Shown here piece after piece: positions 53,959-63,600 of a stretch of DNA of 64,000 bases (position 1 is its first letter; each line of letters opens with the position of its first letter). A program made the translations under genes and the position numbers. The stretch comes from an uncultured Bacilli bacterium (GTDB taxonomy: Bacteria > Bacillota_I > Bacilli_A > RF39 > UBA660): the NCBI GenBank assembly GCA_934167665.1, contig CAKPLN010000001.1, forward strand, positions 62,001 through 126,000, given 5' to 3'. Below the pieces are notes generated by a model, which was given only the letters and a program-made list of their open reading frames with translations, did no database searches and was not told the origin of the DNA.

Positions 53959-54671
53959 TGAGAGATTTACATACTCACATTTTGCCTGGAATTGATGATG
54001 GGTGTAGTAATGAACAAGAAAGCATCAAAATATTAAAAGAGTTAGCTATAAATGGGGTAGATGAAATAGTACTAACTCCCCATTACATTGAAAACTCCAA
54101 ATATATAACAGATTGTAAGAGCAAAGAAAAATTATTAAGCCAGTTAAAGTCAATTGTAAAAAAGGATAACATACCAATAAAACTATATGTTGGAAATGAG
54201 ATCTTTTTTTGTGACTCTATTCTAGAGCTATTAAAAGATAGAAAAATAGAAGGACTTAATAATTCTAAGTATCTATTAATTGAATTTCCTATTATGAATT
54301 TACCTAGGGAAGCTAAAAATGTTTTTAGTGAACTTATATATGCTGGTTATAAAATAGTTTTAGCTCATCCAGAAAGGTATTACTATGTAATGGAAAATAT
54401 AAATGTTTTAAACGATTTTATAGATATGGGAGTATTACTTCAAGGCAACTATACTAGTCTATATGGTATATATGGTTCAAAGAGTAAGAAAATTCTTAAA
54501 AAATTATTAAGAAAAGGTTGGATATCATTTCTATGTAGTGATACCCATCATGATGTAAAAGTAAATGAAAAAGATCTTAGAAAAAAACTAAGATGGATAA
54601 TCTCCAAAGAAAAACAAGATGACTTATTAATAAATAACTTTAACAAAGTAGTAAGAAATGAAGAAATATAA
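53958..54671 (+). CDS. cpsB: PHP-type tyrosine phosphatase (CpsB/CapC family)
   Basis: The 237-residue metal-dependent phosphatase opens with DLHTHILPGIDDGC (metal-binding His-x-His). Later metal ligands are visible in VLTPHYIE, LAHPERYYY and CSDTHHDV. It removes phosphate from the CpsD-type kinase. The GTG start overlaps the TAG stop of the kinase gene. The order adaptor-kinase-phosphatase differs from pneumococcal cpsB-C-D. Confidence 0.93.
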   Translation: MRDLHTHILPGIDDGCSNEQESIKILKELAINGVDEIVLTPHYIENSKYITDCKSKEKLLSQLKSIVKKDNIPIKLYVGNEIFFCDSILELLKDRKIEGLNNSKYLLIEFPIMNLPREAKNVFSELIYAGYKIVLAHPERYYYVMENINVLNDFIDMGVLLQGNYTSLYGIYGSKSKKILKKLLRKGWISFLCSDTHHDVKVNEKDLRKKLRWIISKEKQDDLLINNFNKVVRNEEI

Positions 54672-54694
54672 ATTTAAGGTAAGGGGTAATTACG

Positions 54695-55369
54695 ATGTAC
54701 AAGTATGTAAAAAGAATATTAGATTTAATAATAGCAATAACATTATTTATTATATTTTTAATTCCAATGATAATAATATCTATATTAATAAAATTAGATA
54801 GTAAAGGACCAGTATTATTTAAACAAGTAAGAACAGGTAAAAACGGTAAACCATTTAACTTATATAAATTTAGAAGTATGGCAGTAGATAATGATGTTCA
54901 TGATTTTAGTAAACAAGATAATCATACTAAAGTAGGAGATGTACTTAGAAAAACCAGCTTAGATGAATTACCACAAATAATCAATATTTTAAAAGGTGAA
55001 ATGTCATTTATAGGACCTCGTCCTTGGATTACTGATTATTATGAAAATATGACTGAAGAACAAAGACATAGAAATGATGTTTTACCTGGAATAACAGGTC
55101 TAGCTCAAGCTAAAGGTAGAAATAATATAACTATTTTTGACAAGATAAATTATGACTTAGAATATGTACAAAACTATTCATTTATTCAAGATGTAAAAAT
55201 AGTATTTCTAACTATCAAAACAGTTCTTTCTAAAGAAGGAGCAGATGCTGGTAAAGGAACGATTCAAGTAGAATTAGACACATTAAAAACGCAACAATTA
55301 AAAATATCTGATATTAGAAAATTAGATGAACAAAGACAAAATAAAAATAATAACTATCAAAGAGTATAA
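54695..55369 (+). CDS. Undecaprenyl-phosphate sugar phosphotransferase (priming enzyme)
   Basis: The 224-residue bacterial sugar transferase is of the short form, with one N-terminal membrane (re-entrant) segment (about 8-31) and the catalytic core. Core motifs are PVLFKQVRTGKNGKPFNLYKFRSM, LRKTSLDELPQIINILKGEMSFIGPRP and LPGITGLAQAKGR (given as positions about 41-64, 90-116 and 135-147). It loads the first sugar phosphate on undecaprenyl phosphate. The C-terminal 40 residues are a polar extension. Sugar specificity cannot be read from sequence. Confidence 0.93.
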   Translation: MYKYVKRILDLIIAITLFIIFLIPMIIISILIKLDSKGPVLFKQVRTGKNGKPFNLYKFRSMAVDNDVHDFSKQDNHTKVGDVLRKTSLDELPQIINILKGEMSFIGPRPWITDYYENMTEEQRHRNDVLPGITGLAQAKGRNNITIFDKINYDLEYVQNYSFIQDVKIVFLTIKTVLSKEGADAGKGTIQVELDTLKTQQLKISDIRKLDEQRQNKNNNYQRV

Positions 55370-55387
55370 ATAAGGGGATGGGTTAGA

Positions 55388-56212
55388 ATGAAAAAAATCA
55401 AATTTTCTTGCTTGATGAGCGTGTATAAAAATGACACGCCAGAAAATGTAAAAGTAGCAGTTGATAGCATATTAAACCAAACTCTACAGCCAAATCAATT
55501 TGTTATAATGGTTGATGGCAAAATACCTAGTGAACTTGAAGTTATGTTAGACAAAATGTGTGAGGAAAACAGTATTATTGAACTTCATAAAAGAGATAAG
55601 AATCTAGGGTTAGGATTAACATTAAATGAGGGAATAAAGTATTGCAAATATGACTATATCGCAAGAATGGATTCGGATGATTTTTCATATCCATATAGAT
55701 TTGAAGAAGAAATTAAGTATCTTAGTACGCATCCAGAAGTAGATATTGTTGGTAGTGCAATAGAAGAATATGATGAGTCATTAAATACTAAATTAGCCGA
55801 AAGAAAAGTTCCTGAGAGAGATGCCGACATAAAGCAATACATGAAGAAAAGAAACGGAATGAATCATGTTACTGTTATATATAAAAAGCAATCAGTACTA
55901 GATGTTGGAAGTTATGAAAACTATATGTACTTTGAGGACTACTTTTTATGGTGCAAAATGATTAGTAATAATTGTCAATTTTATAATATTCAAAAGCCAT
56001 TAATGAAAATACGAGCTGGAGATGATATGGCTAAAAGACGCGGTGGTCTATACTACAGTAAATGTATAATCAACTTTGAAAAAAAGATAAAAGAGATGGG
56101 AATAATAAATACATATACATATATATATAATTTAGCAATTAGATTGTTAGTAGCAAATATTCCCAACGGTCTTAGAAGCCTGCTTTATAAGAAAAAGTTA
56201 AGAGGAAAGTAA
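55388..56212 (+). CDS. Family 2 glycosyltransferase
   Basis: The 274-residue GT-A enzyme has the family 2 opening FSCLMSVYKNDTPENVKVAVDSIL, the nucleotide-sugar DxD-type motif DSDDFSYPYRFE near 97, and a later acidic residue in FEDYFLWCKM as candidate base. It would add a sugar to the lipid-linked repeat unit on the cytoplasmic side. No membrane helices. It is one base before the next gene, in the same operon. Confidence 0.9.
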   Translation: MKKIKFSCLMSVYKNDTPENVKVAVDSILNQTLQPNQFVIMVDGKIPSELEVMLDKMCEENSIIELHKRDKNLGLGLTLNEGIKYCKYDYIARMDSDDFSYPYRFEEEIKYLSTHPEVDIVGSAIEEYDESLNTKLAERKVPERDADIKQYMKKRNGMNHVTVIYKKQSVLDVGSYENYMYFEDYFLWCKMISNNCQFYNIQKPLMKIRAGDDMAKRRGGLYYSKCIINFEKKIKEMGIINTYTYIYNLAIRLLVANIPNGLRSLLYKKKLRGK

Positions 56213-56213
56213 T

Positions 56214-57317
56214 ATGAAAAACGATTTGAGTAATCCAATTAATATTTTTCACATTGGCTTTTGTCCAAATAATTTAGCTAGTGGAGTTGCAGTGGCAATA
56301 CCAGCTCACTTAAAACACCAAGCAGAAAATTCAAAATTCAAAGTATCATTTCTAAATTTATGCGAAAACAATACCTTAAAAATTAGTAATGTAAAAATAT
56401 ATCAATATAAAGATACAACTAATGTAATAAGCATTTTAAATGAAAATATACCAGATATAGTAATTTTTCACGAAATATATAGAGTTCAATTTTTAAAAAT
56501 ATCAAACATATTAAAAAAAAGAAAAATTCCATACATAATAATACCTCATGGCAGTTTAACAACAGAAGCACAAAATCAAAAAAAACTAAAGAAAATACTA
56601 GGAAATTTTCTTTTATTTAATAAATACATAAATAATGCTAATGGTATTCAATTCCTATCAGAGAGTGAAAAAAATAGAAGCCTCAAGTTTATTAAAACAC
56701 AAGTAGTCATGGTTTCTGGAAATGGTATGGACTTAACTCCTAAAAAATATCAATATCATACGCCACTAAATATAACATATATTGGTAGATACGATATATA
56801 TTTTAAAGGCTTAGATATTCTACTACCAGCCATAAAAAAACTTCATGAGAGTAAAAACCATGATATTACAATAAATTTGTATGGTATTGGAGAAGAAAAA
56901 GACATTCAATTTTTAAAAGATTATGTTGTAAATAATAACCTAAGTGACATTTGCAAAATAAATGGGCCTATTTTTTCGGAAGAAAAAAAAGCAGTTTTAA
57001 AAATAACAGACGTCTTTATTCAAACTTCAAGATCTGAAGGTCAGCCTCTAGGAATAATTGAAGCATTGGCAAATGCCATCCCAGTTATAGTAACCCCTGG
57101 TACAGGGCTAGCAAAAGCAGTTAAAAGTGAAAGAATGGGCTATGAATGTAAACTTACACCAGAAGATATTTATACCACTATATTGAAATGTATTAATGAA
57201 AAAGATAATTTAGAGAAAATGTCTAGTAATGCAATAAAATATGCCCAAAAAAATTATGATTGGAAAATCATAACAGAAAAAAATTATAATAATTATAAGA
57301 ATATAATAGGAGGCTAG
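56214..57317 (+). CDS. Family 4 glycosyltransferase
   Basis: The 367-residue GT-B enzyme has an N-terminal acceptor half with IPHGSLTTEAQ, and a C-terminal donor half with YIGRYDIYFKGLDIL and the E-x7-E type motif in SRSEGQPLGIIEALANAIPVI (around 277-297). Retaining transferases of this family use nucleotide sugars. GAGGAAAG precedes the ATG. Acceptor and sugar unknown. Confidence 0.9.
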   Translation: MKNDLSNPINIFHIGFCPNNLASGVAVAIPAHLKHQAENSKFKVSFLNLCENNTLKISNVKIYQYKDTTNVISILNENIPDIVIFHEIYRVQFLKISNILKKRKIPYIIIPHGSLTTEAQNQKKLKKILGNFLLFNKYINNANGIQFLSESEKNRSLKFIKTQVVMVSGNGMDLTPKKYQYHTPLNITYIGRYDIYFKGLDILLPAIKKLHESKNHDITINLYGIGEEKDIQFLKDYVVNNNLSDICKINGPIFSEEKKAVLKITDVFIQTSRSEGQPLGIIEALANAIPVIVTPGTGLAKAVKSERMGYECKLTPEDIYTTILKCINEKDNLEKMSSNAIKYAQKNYDWKIITEKNYNNYKNIIGG

Positions 57318-57323
57318 TTAGTT

Positions 57324-58424
57324 ATGTTTTTAAAGCAAAGAATAATTGGTACTAGCATTTATTTTTTACTTACGGTCTTTTTCTTTTTGATTATAAAAAG
57401 ATCTAACATAAAAAGTATCAAAACTATACTTTTTATCTATACTATTGTTCTATCTATAATGGGCTATTTTTATGTGCCAGCTGAATCTGCTGACTTATTT
57501 AGAATAATTGAGACAATGAAAAATTTTTCTACATACAGTTTGCAAAGAATCGTGGATTTTTCATTTTCAACAAACATACCAACTTTTTATATGCTCATAT
57601 ATGGAGTAGGAAAGACAGGTTTATATCACTTGTTACCAGCCATAGCAGCCTTCTGTTTTTACAAAAATTCATTTTACATACTACTAGATTACTCTAAAAA
57701 AATTAATGCTAAAGCCTCAACGATTGCTCTTACTTTATTTATATTCATGTGCTTTGGACAATTTCTACAAGTAGTAAGTGGGATAAGGAGTTTATTAGCT
57801 TTTTCAATTGTTGCTAGGTGCATATATAATGAGTATTTTAATGGTAAAACAATTTTCAAAAATATATTACTGTATGCAATTGCCGCAACTTTACATCCAG
57901 CAGCACTAGCACTAACTATTATTCATCTTGTAGTAAGCACGGTTTTGTTCTCAACTAACTCTAAAACTAGAGCATATAAGATAATATTTATACTATTATT
58001 AACTGTGCTTGGAATAAAGTATGGTGCATCATATATTGAAGAAATGTTTTCAGCAGCCAATACTTATTTATCAAAAGACAGTTACTCATACTCTTGGGAA
58101 TATTTAATGGCATTTTTATATTTATTCATAATAATTTTATCTTTATTGAGCACCAAGACACAAGAAAAAATAACTAATAATTACAGAAAATACATGTATG
58201 CAATTATTGCTATCACAAGTGCCTTTGTATACGTTTATAGTATTTTTCAAAGATACGCAGTGTTTATTTCAATAATATCAATGCCAATTTTAATGAAAAG
58301 TATCAGTAATGCCCAAGAAAATAAAAATGGGAAATATATACCAGCTATCTTTACTTTAGCAATGCTAATTTTAGTAATAGCATGTGTAAGGGGAAATTTG
58401 TCTGGACTAAAATTCTTTATTTAA
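57324..58424 (+). CDS. EpsG-like polysaccharide polymerase (Wzy type)
   Basis: The 366-residue protein has about eleven membrane segments. The EpsG-family features are visible: an early ESADLFR loop, FYMLIYGVGKTGLYHLLP and the GIRSLLAF segment (Arg in a membrane helix), then HPAALALT. This would join repeat units outside the membrane. Only one such protein is in the operon, as expected for the polymerase. Confidence 0.82.
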   Translation: MFLKQRIIGTSIYFLLTVFFFLIIKRSNIKSIKTILFIYTIVLSIMGYFYVPAESADLFRIIETMKNFSTYSLQRIVDFSFSTNIPTFYMLIYGVGKTGLYHLLPAIAAFCFYKNSFYILLDYSKKINAKASTIALTLFIFMCFGQFLQVVSGIRSLLAFSIVARCIYNEYFNGKTIFKNILLYAIAATLHPAALALTIIHLVVSTVLFSTNSKTRAYKIIFILLLTVLGIKYGASYIEEMFSAANTYLSKDSYSYSWEYLMAFLYLFIIILSLLSTKTQEKITNNYRKYMYAIIAITSAFVYVYSIFQRYAVFISIISMPILMKSISNAQENKNGKYIPAIFTLAMLILVIACVRGNLSGLKFFI

Positions 58425-58442
58425 TGAAGAGGTGATATTTAA

Positions 58443-59396
58443 ATGGTAAGCATCATAATAGCTGCATATAATGCTGAAAAATATATAAAAGAATGCTTAG
58501 ACTCTATAATTAATCAAACTTATAAAAATCTACAAATAATAGTTGTAAATGATGGCTCAACAGATAGTACACTATCAATTTGCCAACAATATAAGGATAA
58601 AAGAATTGAAATAATAACAAAAAAAAATGGCGGTCTCTCAAGTGCTAGAAACGAAGGATTAACTCATGTACGTGGAGAATTTGTATATTTTGTAGATAGC
58701 GACGACGTTATAAGTCCTAATGCCATCGAAGTAATGCTAGATTTAATAAACAGTAGTAATTCTGATATAGCCGTAAGTGGATATGAGAAGTTTGTTACTA
58801 GCTATTCAAATGATGACAGATATAATAAGAACGAGACTAAAATCTATACTAGTAAGAGCTATTTGGAAGAGATACTTTCATTGCAAAAAAATACCTATGC
58901 ATGGGCTACACTAATTAAAGCAAAATATATAGAAAAACTAGTCTTCCCAGAAAATCATTACTATGAAGATTTAGCAACTATGTATTTATTATTTGTAGAG
59001 GCAGGAAAAATAGCTTATACTCCAACAAAATTATTAAAATACCGCCAAAATCCAACTTCAATAGTTCATACATATAAAAAAGAGAAAGTAGAAGACTATG
59101 TAAATTACGGAATTAAAATGTGTGACTATATAGAAAAAAGATATCCCGATTTATATAAAAAGTGCAATACATATAAGTGCTACATATATATAGCAGCATA
59201 TTCAATGCAACTTGGAGCTTCCAAAAAAGAGCATGTTTCCTATGACTCAGAGCTGTTAAAATATCGTAGAAAAATAGAAATATCATCACTTCCACGAGCT
59301 ATAAAAATTAAAATCTTGGCTTTTAAGTATTCAATACCTTTTGGTAAGCTACTGTTAAAGTTAAAAAGGAGAGCATCATCATGCAAAAACGCTTAG
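58443..59396 (+). CDS. Family 2 glycosyltransferase
   Basis: The 317-residue protein has the classical GT2 start (VSIIIAAYNAEKYIKECLDSI), VNDGSTDST, GGLSSARNEG and the DxD-type FVDSDDVISPNA near 85. The His-containing NHYYEDLATMYLLF segment marks the acceptor side. AGAGGTGATA precedes the ATG. The last 16 bases overlap the next gene. Confidence 0.93.
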   Translation: MVSIIIAAYNAEKYIKECLDSIINQTYKNLQIIVVNDGSTDSTLSICQQYKDKRIEIITKKNGGLSSARNEGLTHVRGEFVYFVDSDDVISPNAIEVMLDLINSSNSDIAVSGYEKFVTSYSNDDRYNKNETKIYTSKSYLEEILSLQKNTYAWATLIKAKYIEKLVFPENHYYEDLATMYLLFVEAGKIAYTPTKLLKYRQNPTSIVHTYKKEKVEDYVNYGIKMCDYIEKRYPDLYKKCNTYKCYIYIAAYSMQLGASKKEHVSYDSELLKYRRKIEISSLPRAIKIKILAFKYSIPFGKLLLKLKRRASSCKNA

Positions 59397-60568
59397 CTAT
59401 TGTAACACCTGGATTTTTACCAGTACCAGCAATAAAAGGTGGTGCTGTGGAAGCATTAGTTACAGAAATTGTAGAACAAAATGAGACTTTTAAAAAATAC
59501 ATCATTGATTTATACACTGTATATGATAAAGACTTACAAAAATTCGATTACAAATACACAAATATAATTTCATTAAAGCAAAATAAATATAAAACTATAC
59601 TTTGTAAGGTAGTTAATAAACTTTGTCAAATTTTACATATAAGTATTCACTTAAATGAGTTTGGTAGCCAAGCAGCAAGAAAAATATGCCACGAAAAATA
59701 TGATTATATATTAGTTGAAAATAATATGTACATTTATAAAAAAGTACTTAAAAATTATAACTATAACTGTAAAAGAATTTTTCATCTACATAATGATGTA
59801 GGAAATATCGATAAACCCAAAAGGCTTTGCCAATATATTGGTCAAAATGCTGATTTGGTATTAACTGTAAGTGAATATCTAAAAAATCATTTCATGCAAC
59901 TTGCTGAAGCTAAAAATATAAAAGTTTATTACAACTGTATAGATATAGAAAAATATAATAGCAATATTGTGATGGATAAGTGTGAATATGTAAATAAAAA
60001 CGACTTTGTTTTTATGTATGTAGGTAGAATTTCAAGAGAAAAAGGCCTACTAGAACTAATCAAGGCCTTTAAAAGAGTGTCAAACAAATATAGTAAAGCT
60101 AAACTATTGGTAATTGGAGATATCTGGTATGGAAGTAAAAAAAAGAGTCATTATCTAGATAGAGTATATGCCGAAGTGGCTAGTATAAAAGATAAAGTAA
60201 TTTTTTTAGGGTCTAAACCATCATCAGAAATGCCACGATATTTTTCAATGGCCGATTGTGTTGTAGTACCAACTACATGCCAAGAAGCCTTTGGAATGGT
60301 AGCAGCAGAAGCCATGGCCTCACATAAAGCTTTAATAGTAGCAAAGTCGGGTGGCCTACCAGAAGTAGTTGATGATTCATGTGCTTTTGTAGTACCACTA
60401 GATAATTTAATAGATGGTATGGCAGAGAAAATGTGCACAATGTTAGAAAAAAAGAACTTAGCCAAAGAAATGGGCAGAGCAGCTTATAAAAGAATTACCA
60501 TAAAAAAAGATTTTCAATCAAAATATTACTATAATAAATTAAATACATTTTTAGAGGAGTTAAAATGA
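59381..60568 (+). CDS. Family 4 glycosyltransferase
   Basis: The 395-residue GT-B enzyme has an N-terminal acceptor domain (PGFLPVPAIKGGAVEALV) and a donor domain with YVGRISREKGLLELIKAF (around 206-223) and CQEAFGMVAAEAMASHKALI (Glu pair). The HLHNDVG motif in the middle is typical. It overlaps the GT2 before it by 16 bases and the flippase after it by 4 bases, so the three are translationally coupled. Confidence 0.92.
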   Translation: MQKRLAIVTPGFLPVPAIKGGAVEALVTEIVEQNETFKKYIIDLYTVYDKDLQKFDYKYTNIISLKQNKYKTILCKVVNKLCQILHISIHLNEFGSQAARKICHEKYDYILVENNMYIYKKVLKNYNYNCKRIFHLHNDVGNIDKPKRLCQYIGQNADLVLTVSEYLKNHFMQLAEAKNIKVYYNCIDIEKYNSNIVMDKCEYVNKNDFVFMYVGRISREKGLLELIKAFKRVSNKYSKAKLLVIGDIWYGSKKKSHYLDRVYAEVASIKDKVIFLGSKPSSEMPRYFSMADCVVVPTTCQEAFGMVAAEAMASHKALIVAKSGGLPEVVDDSCAFVVPLDNLIDGMAEKMCTMLEKKNLAKEMGRAAYKRITIKKDFQSKYYYNKLNTFLEELK

Positions 60569-62091
60569 GAACAAAAAAGTCAATTCGTAATGCAATTGTA
60601 TCTATGATTATGAACGTAATTATGATATTGATAGGTTTAGTTTCCCAAAAAATATTTTTACATATTTTAGGAACAGAATATCTCGGAATAAGTGGATTAT
60701 TTTCAAATATTATTTCAATGTTAGGTATAGTTGAACTTGGCATTGGTCCAGCAATAATTTACAATTTATATCGCCCAATTAAGGAAAATGATACCGTAAA
60801 AATAAAAGCCTTAATTAACTTTTATAAAAAAGTATACAATATCATTGCAGCCTTAATATTTATCTTAGGAATTTTACTTATCCCAATATTACCTTATATT
60901 TTAAAAGATGTTAACATACCAGAAAATATAACATTAATATACATACTTTTTTTAACAGATACATTCGTTTCTTATTTAGCAGCATACAAGCAATCAATAC
61001 TATACGCTAACCAAGAAAATTATATTATAAACATAATACACATAGCATATCTATTAGTCATGAATTTTTCTCAATTATTTTTGTTATATATAACTAAAAA
61101 TTACTATTTGTATTTAATTACAAAAATAATTTGCAGGGCCTTAGAGAATATAGTTATATCAATAGTTGTAGTTAAAAAATATCCAACATTTTTTATTAAG
61201 AATCAAGAAAAGATCGATTCATCAACCAGCAAAGATATTTTAACTAGAACTAAAGGATTAATATTCCATAAAATTGGCACTTTTATAGTAGATGGTTCTG
61301 ATAATATAATAATATCTACATTCTTAGGAATAACAACAGTCGGTCTTTATACTAATTATAGTTTGATACTTAATGCCGTTACAAACTTAACAACTCAAGT
61401 ATTCTCAGCTATAACATCAAGTGTAGGAAATTTATTAGTATCAGTAAAAAAGGAAAAGAACTACGAAGTTTTTAAAAATATCTATTTTATAAACTTTGTA
61501 ATAGCAACAGTAATATCAGCTGGCTTTTTATGTTGCATTCAACCATTTATTTCAATTTGGATAGGTAGGAAATATTTATTATCATCTGCTATTGCCATTA
61601 CATTAGCCATAAACCTATATATAAAAATACTAAGTAGAACAATGAATACATTTAAAGAAGCAGCTGGAATATTTTATGAAGATAGATACATTCCTATATT
61701 ACAATCAGTCATAAACATAATTGTATCAATTTTGCTATCATACTGTTTTGGTCTAGCCGGAGTATTTATAGGGACAATAGTTAGTAATCTATTATTGCAC
61801 CTATATAGTTATCCTAAATACGTATACAAGCAACTTTTTTCAGATAATGTAGCATCATACTTTAAAATTTTCATAAAATATTTACTTACTTTTATATTAA
61901 TACTAATAATTTGTTACTTATCAACAATCTTTATAACCGTAAATAGCGCGCTTTTGCAATTACTGTTAAATATATTAATTAGTTTAATATTATCAATTGC
62001 TATAATAATTGTTATTTTTAAGAAAACATCCCAATTTATATATTGTCAAAATATTGGTGTAAGTATGATCAATAGAGGAAAGAAAAAATAA
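60565..62091 (+). CDS. Polysaccharide flippase (Wzx/RfbX-like, MOP superfamily)
   Basis: The 508-residue protein has about 12-14 membrane segments. The start KSIRNAIVSMIMNVIMILIGLVSQKIFLHILG, followed by EYLGISGLFSNIISMLGIVELGIG, is the MATE/MOP N-terminus of Wzx-like exporters. It flips the finished lipid-linked repeat across the membrane. ATGA overlap with the GT4 gene. It is the last gene of the main operon; I find no clear terminator in the 62092-62341 gap. Confidence 0.9.
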   Translation: MRTKKSIRNAIVSMIMNVIMILIGLVSQKIFLHILGTEYLGISGLFSNIISMLGIVELGIGPAIIYNLYRPIKENDTVKIKALINFYKKVYNIIAALIFILGILLIPILPYILKDVNIPENITLIYILFLTDTFVSYLAAYKQSILYANQENYIINIIHIAYLLVMNFSQLFLLYITKNYYLYLITKIICRALENIVISIVVVKKYPTFFIKNQEKIDSSTSKDILTRTKGLIFHKIGTFIVDGSDNIIISTFLGITTVGLYTNYSLILNAVTNLTTQVFSAITSSVGNLLVSVKKEKNYEVFKNIYFINFVIATVISAGFLCCIQPFISIWIGRKYLLSSAIAITLAINLYIKILSRTMNTFKEAAGIFYEDRYIPILQSVINIIVSILLSYCFGLAGVFIGTIVSNLLLHLYSYPKYVYKQLFSDNVASYFKIFIKYLLTFILILIICYLSTIFITVNSALLQLLLNILISLILSIAIIIVIFKKTSQFIYCQNIGVSMINRGKKK

Positions 62092-62341
62092 AAGTCATAA
62101 ATTCTAATATTAAATTATTATGATATTTCTTATATAAACCATGACAAATAATAAATACAATAAAGTGCTTGTAACAAAACTATAATAGCAAAACAAAATT
62201 AGTAAAATAAGTCATGAAAGGATCAATAATAAATAACATTTCCTTGATATTCATTTAACAAAATATATAGATAACATATGTAGGTAAAGAAAAAATCATG
62301 TGAAGTGTATACTAACATTATTTAAAGAAGGAAAGTTTTAT

Positions 62342-63460
62342 ATGAAAAAAAGAAATAGTAATGTGGAAATTTTAAGAATTATTTCAATGACAATGATTCT
62401 TATTAGTCATTATTCAATTAATACAGGTGTTGTTTTATTTGAAATGCCAATAACTTTTAATCGCATTATGTTAGAGGCTTTAAAGCTTGGTAATATTGGT
62501 GTTATTATTTTCTTATTAATTACTGGATATTACGGAGTTAAAAAGGAAAAAGCATTTCAATTTAAAAAAATTTTTAATTTATATTTGCAAGTATTATTTT
62601 ATTCAATAATGATATATTTTATCTTCGTTTTATTTGGTCAGGAAAAATTAACATTAAAAGGGTTATTATTAAATATTTTTCCTATAACATTTAATTCTTA
62701 TTGGTTTATTAGTGTATATTTTATATTATATTTATTTATGGATTTTATTAATTTATTAATAAAAAATTTGACTAAAGAAAAATTTTTAAATTTAATAATT
62801 ATTCTTTTTATAGTTTTTTCTGTAATTAAGACAATCACTTTTCAAACTTTATATTGCAACGAATTAATACAATTATTATTTTTTTATCTAATTGGGGCAT
62901 ATATTGGTAAATATGAATCAAATATTAATATATCTAAAAAGAAAATTATACATTTAATTTTATTGTTTGCTTGTGCTATGTTACTTTCTGTTATAGCATT
63001 TGACATTATTGGATTAAAATACAGCTTATTTGCTATGCATTCAAATTATTTGTTCTCTAGAACATCACCACTATCAATTATTATCTCCATATTAATTTTT
63101 CTTTTATTTATAAAAAAGGAACCATTTAATAGTTCTACTTTAAATTTTGTATCTTCTTTCGTTTTGTCTGTATATTTAATAACTGATAACAATTATATTA
63201 GAAGCGTTTTGTGGACAAATATTTTAAAAACAAAACTATTTTATAATTCACCATTTTTACTTTTGCATTTAATTTTTTCAGTTTGTATAGCGTTTATTAT
63301 TTGCATTATTATTGATTTCTTTAGAACTTTAATTTTTAGTAAACTAAATAATAAAATATCATTACTAGTTGAAAAATTTTACTTAAAAAACATAAAAAGC
63401 ATTATTTTAAAGATAGGGCTTTATACAAAAACTCAAAATGGCGAAAATATTGAGTATTAG
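62342..63460 (+). CDS. Acyltransferase 3-type membrane protein
   Basis: The 372-residue protein has about ten membrane segments. Its N-terminus (NSNVEILRIISMTMILISHYSI) has the conserved membrane Arg and His of acyltransferase-3 proteins (R-x10-H). It probably O-acetylates or otherwise acylates the polysaccharide. Start ATG 62342 behind AAGGAAAG; a longer frame from 62300 has no ribosome binding site. Its base composition is even more AT-rich than that of the operon before it, and it is separated from it by about 250 bases, so it may be a later addition. Confidence 0.82.
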   Translation: MKKRNSNVEILRIISMTMILISHYSINTGVVLFEMPITFNRIMLEALKLGNIGVIIFLLITGYYGVKKEKAFQFKKIFNLYLQVLFYSIMIYFIFVLFGQEKLTLKGLLLNIFPITFNSYWFISVYFILYLFMDFINLLIKNLTKEKFLNLIIILFIVFSVIKTITFQTLYCNELIQLLFFYLIGAYIGKYESNINISKKKIIHLILLFACAMLLSVIAFDIIGLKYSLFAMHSNYLFSRTSPLSIIISILIFLLFIKKEPFNSSTLNFVSSFVLSVYLITDNNYIRSVLWTNILKTKLFYNSPFLLLHLIFSVCIAFIICIIIDFFRTLIFSKLNNKISLLVEKFYLKNIKSIILKIGLYTKTQNGENIEY

Positions 63461-63502
63461 TAGATAAGCTCAACAATTATTATTAGCTTGTATATACAAA
63501 AG

Positions 63503-63535
63503 ACAGTCAACTACTAAATAGTTGGCTTTTTTTAT
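63503..63535 (+). terminator. Intrinsic terminator
   Basis: AGTCAACTA/TAGTTGGCT stem (one G-T) with loop CTAAA and seven Ts, after the acyltransferase gene. Confidence 0.85.
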
Positions 63536-63566
63536 TAAATTACTATAGTTTCTAATCCTTTCATGC

Positions 63567-63572
63567 TATAAT
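63567..63572 (+). promoter_or_regulatory. Probable -10 element for the last gene
   Basis: A perfect TATAAT lies 29 bases before ATG 63601; the -35 region is poor. Confidence 0.4.
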
Positions 63573-63600
63573 AACAAGTATTAGAAATGGGGAGAGGTAT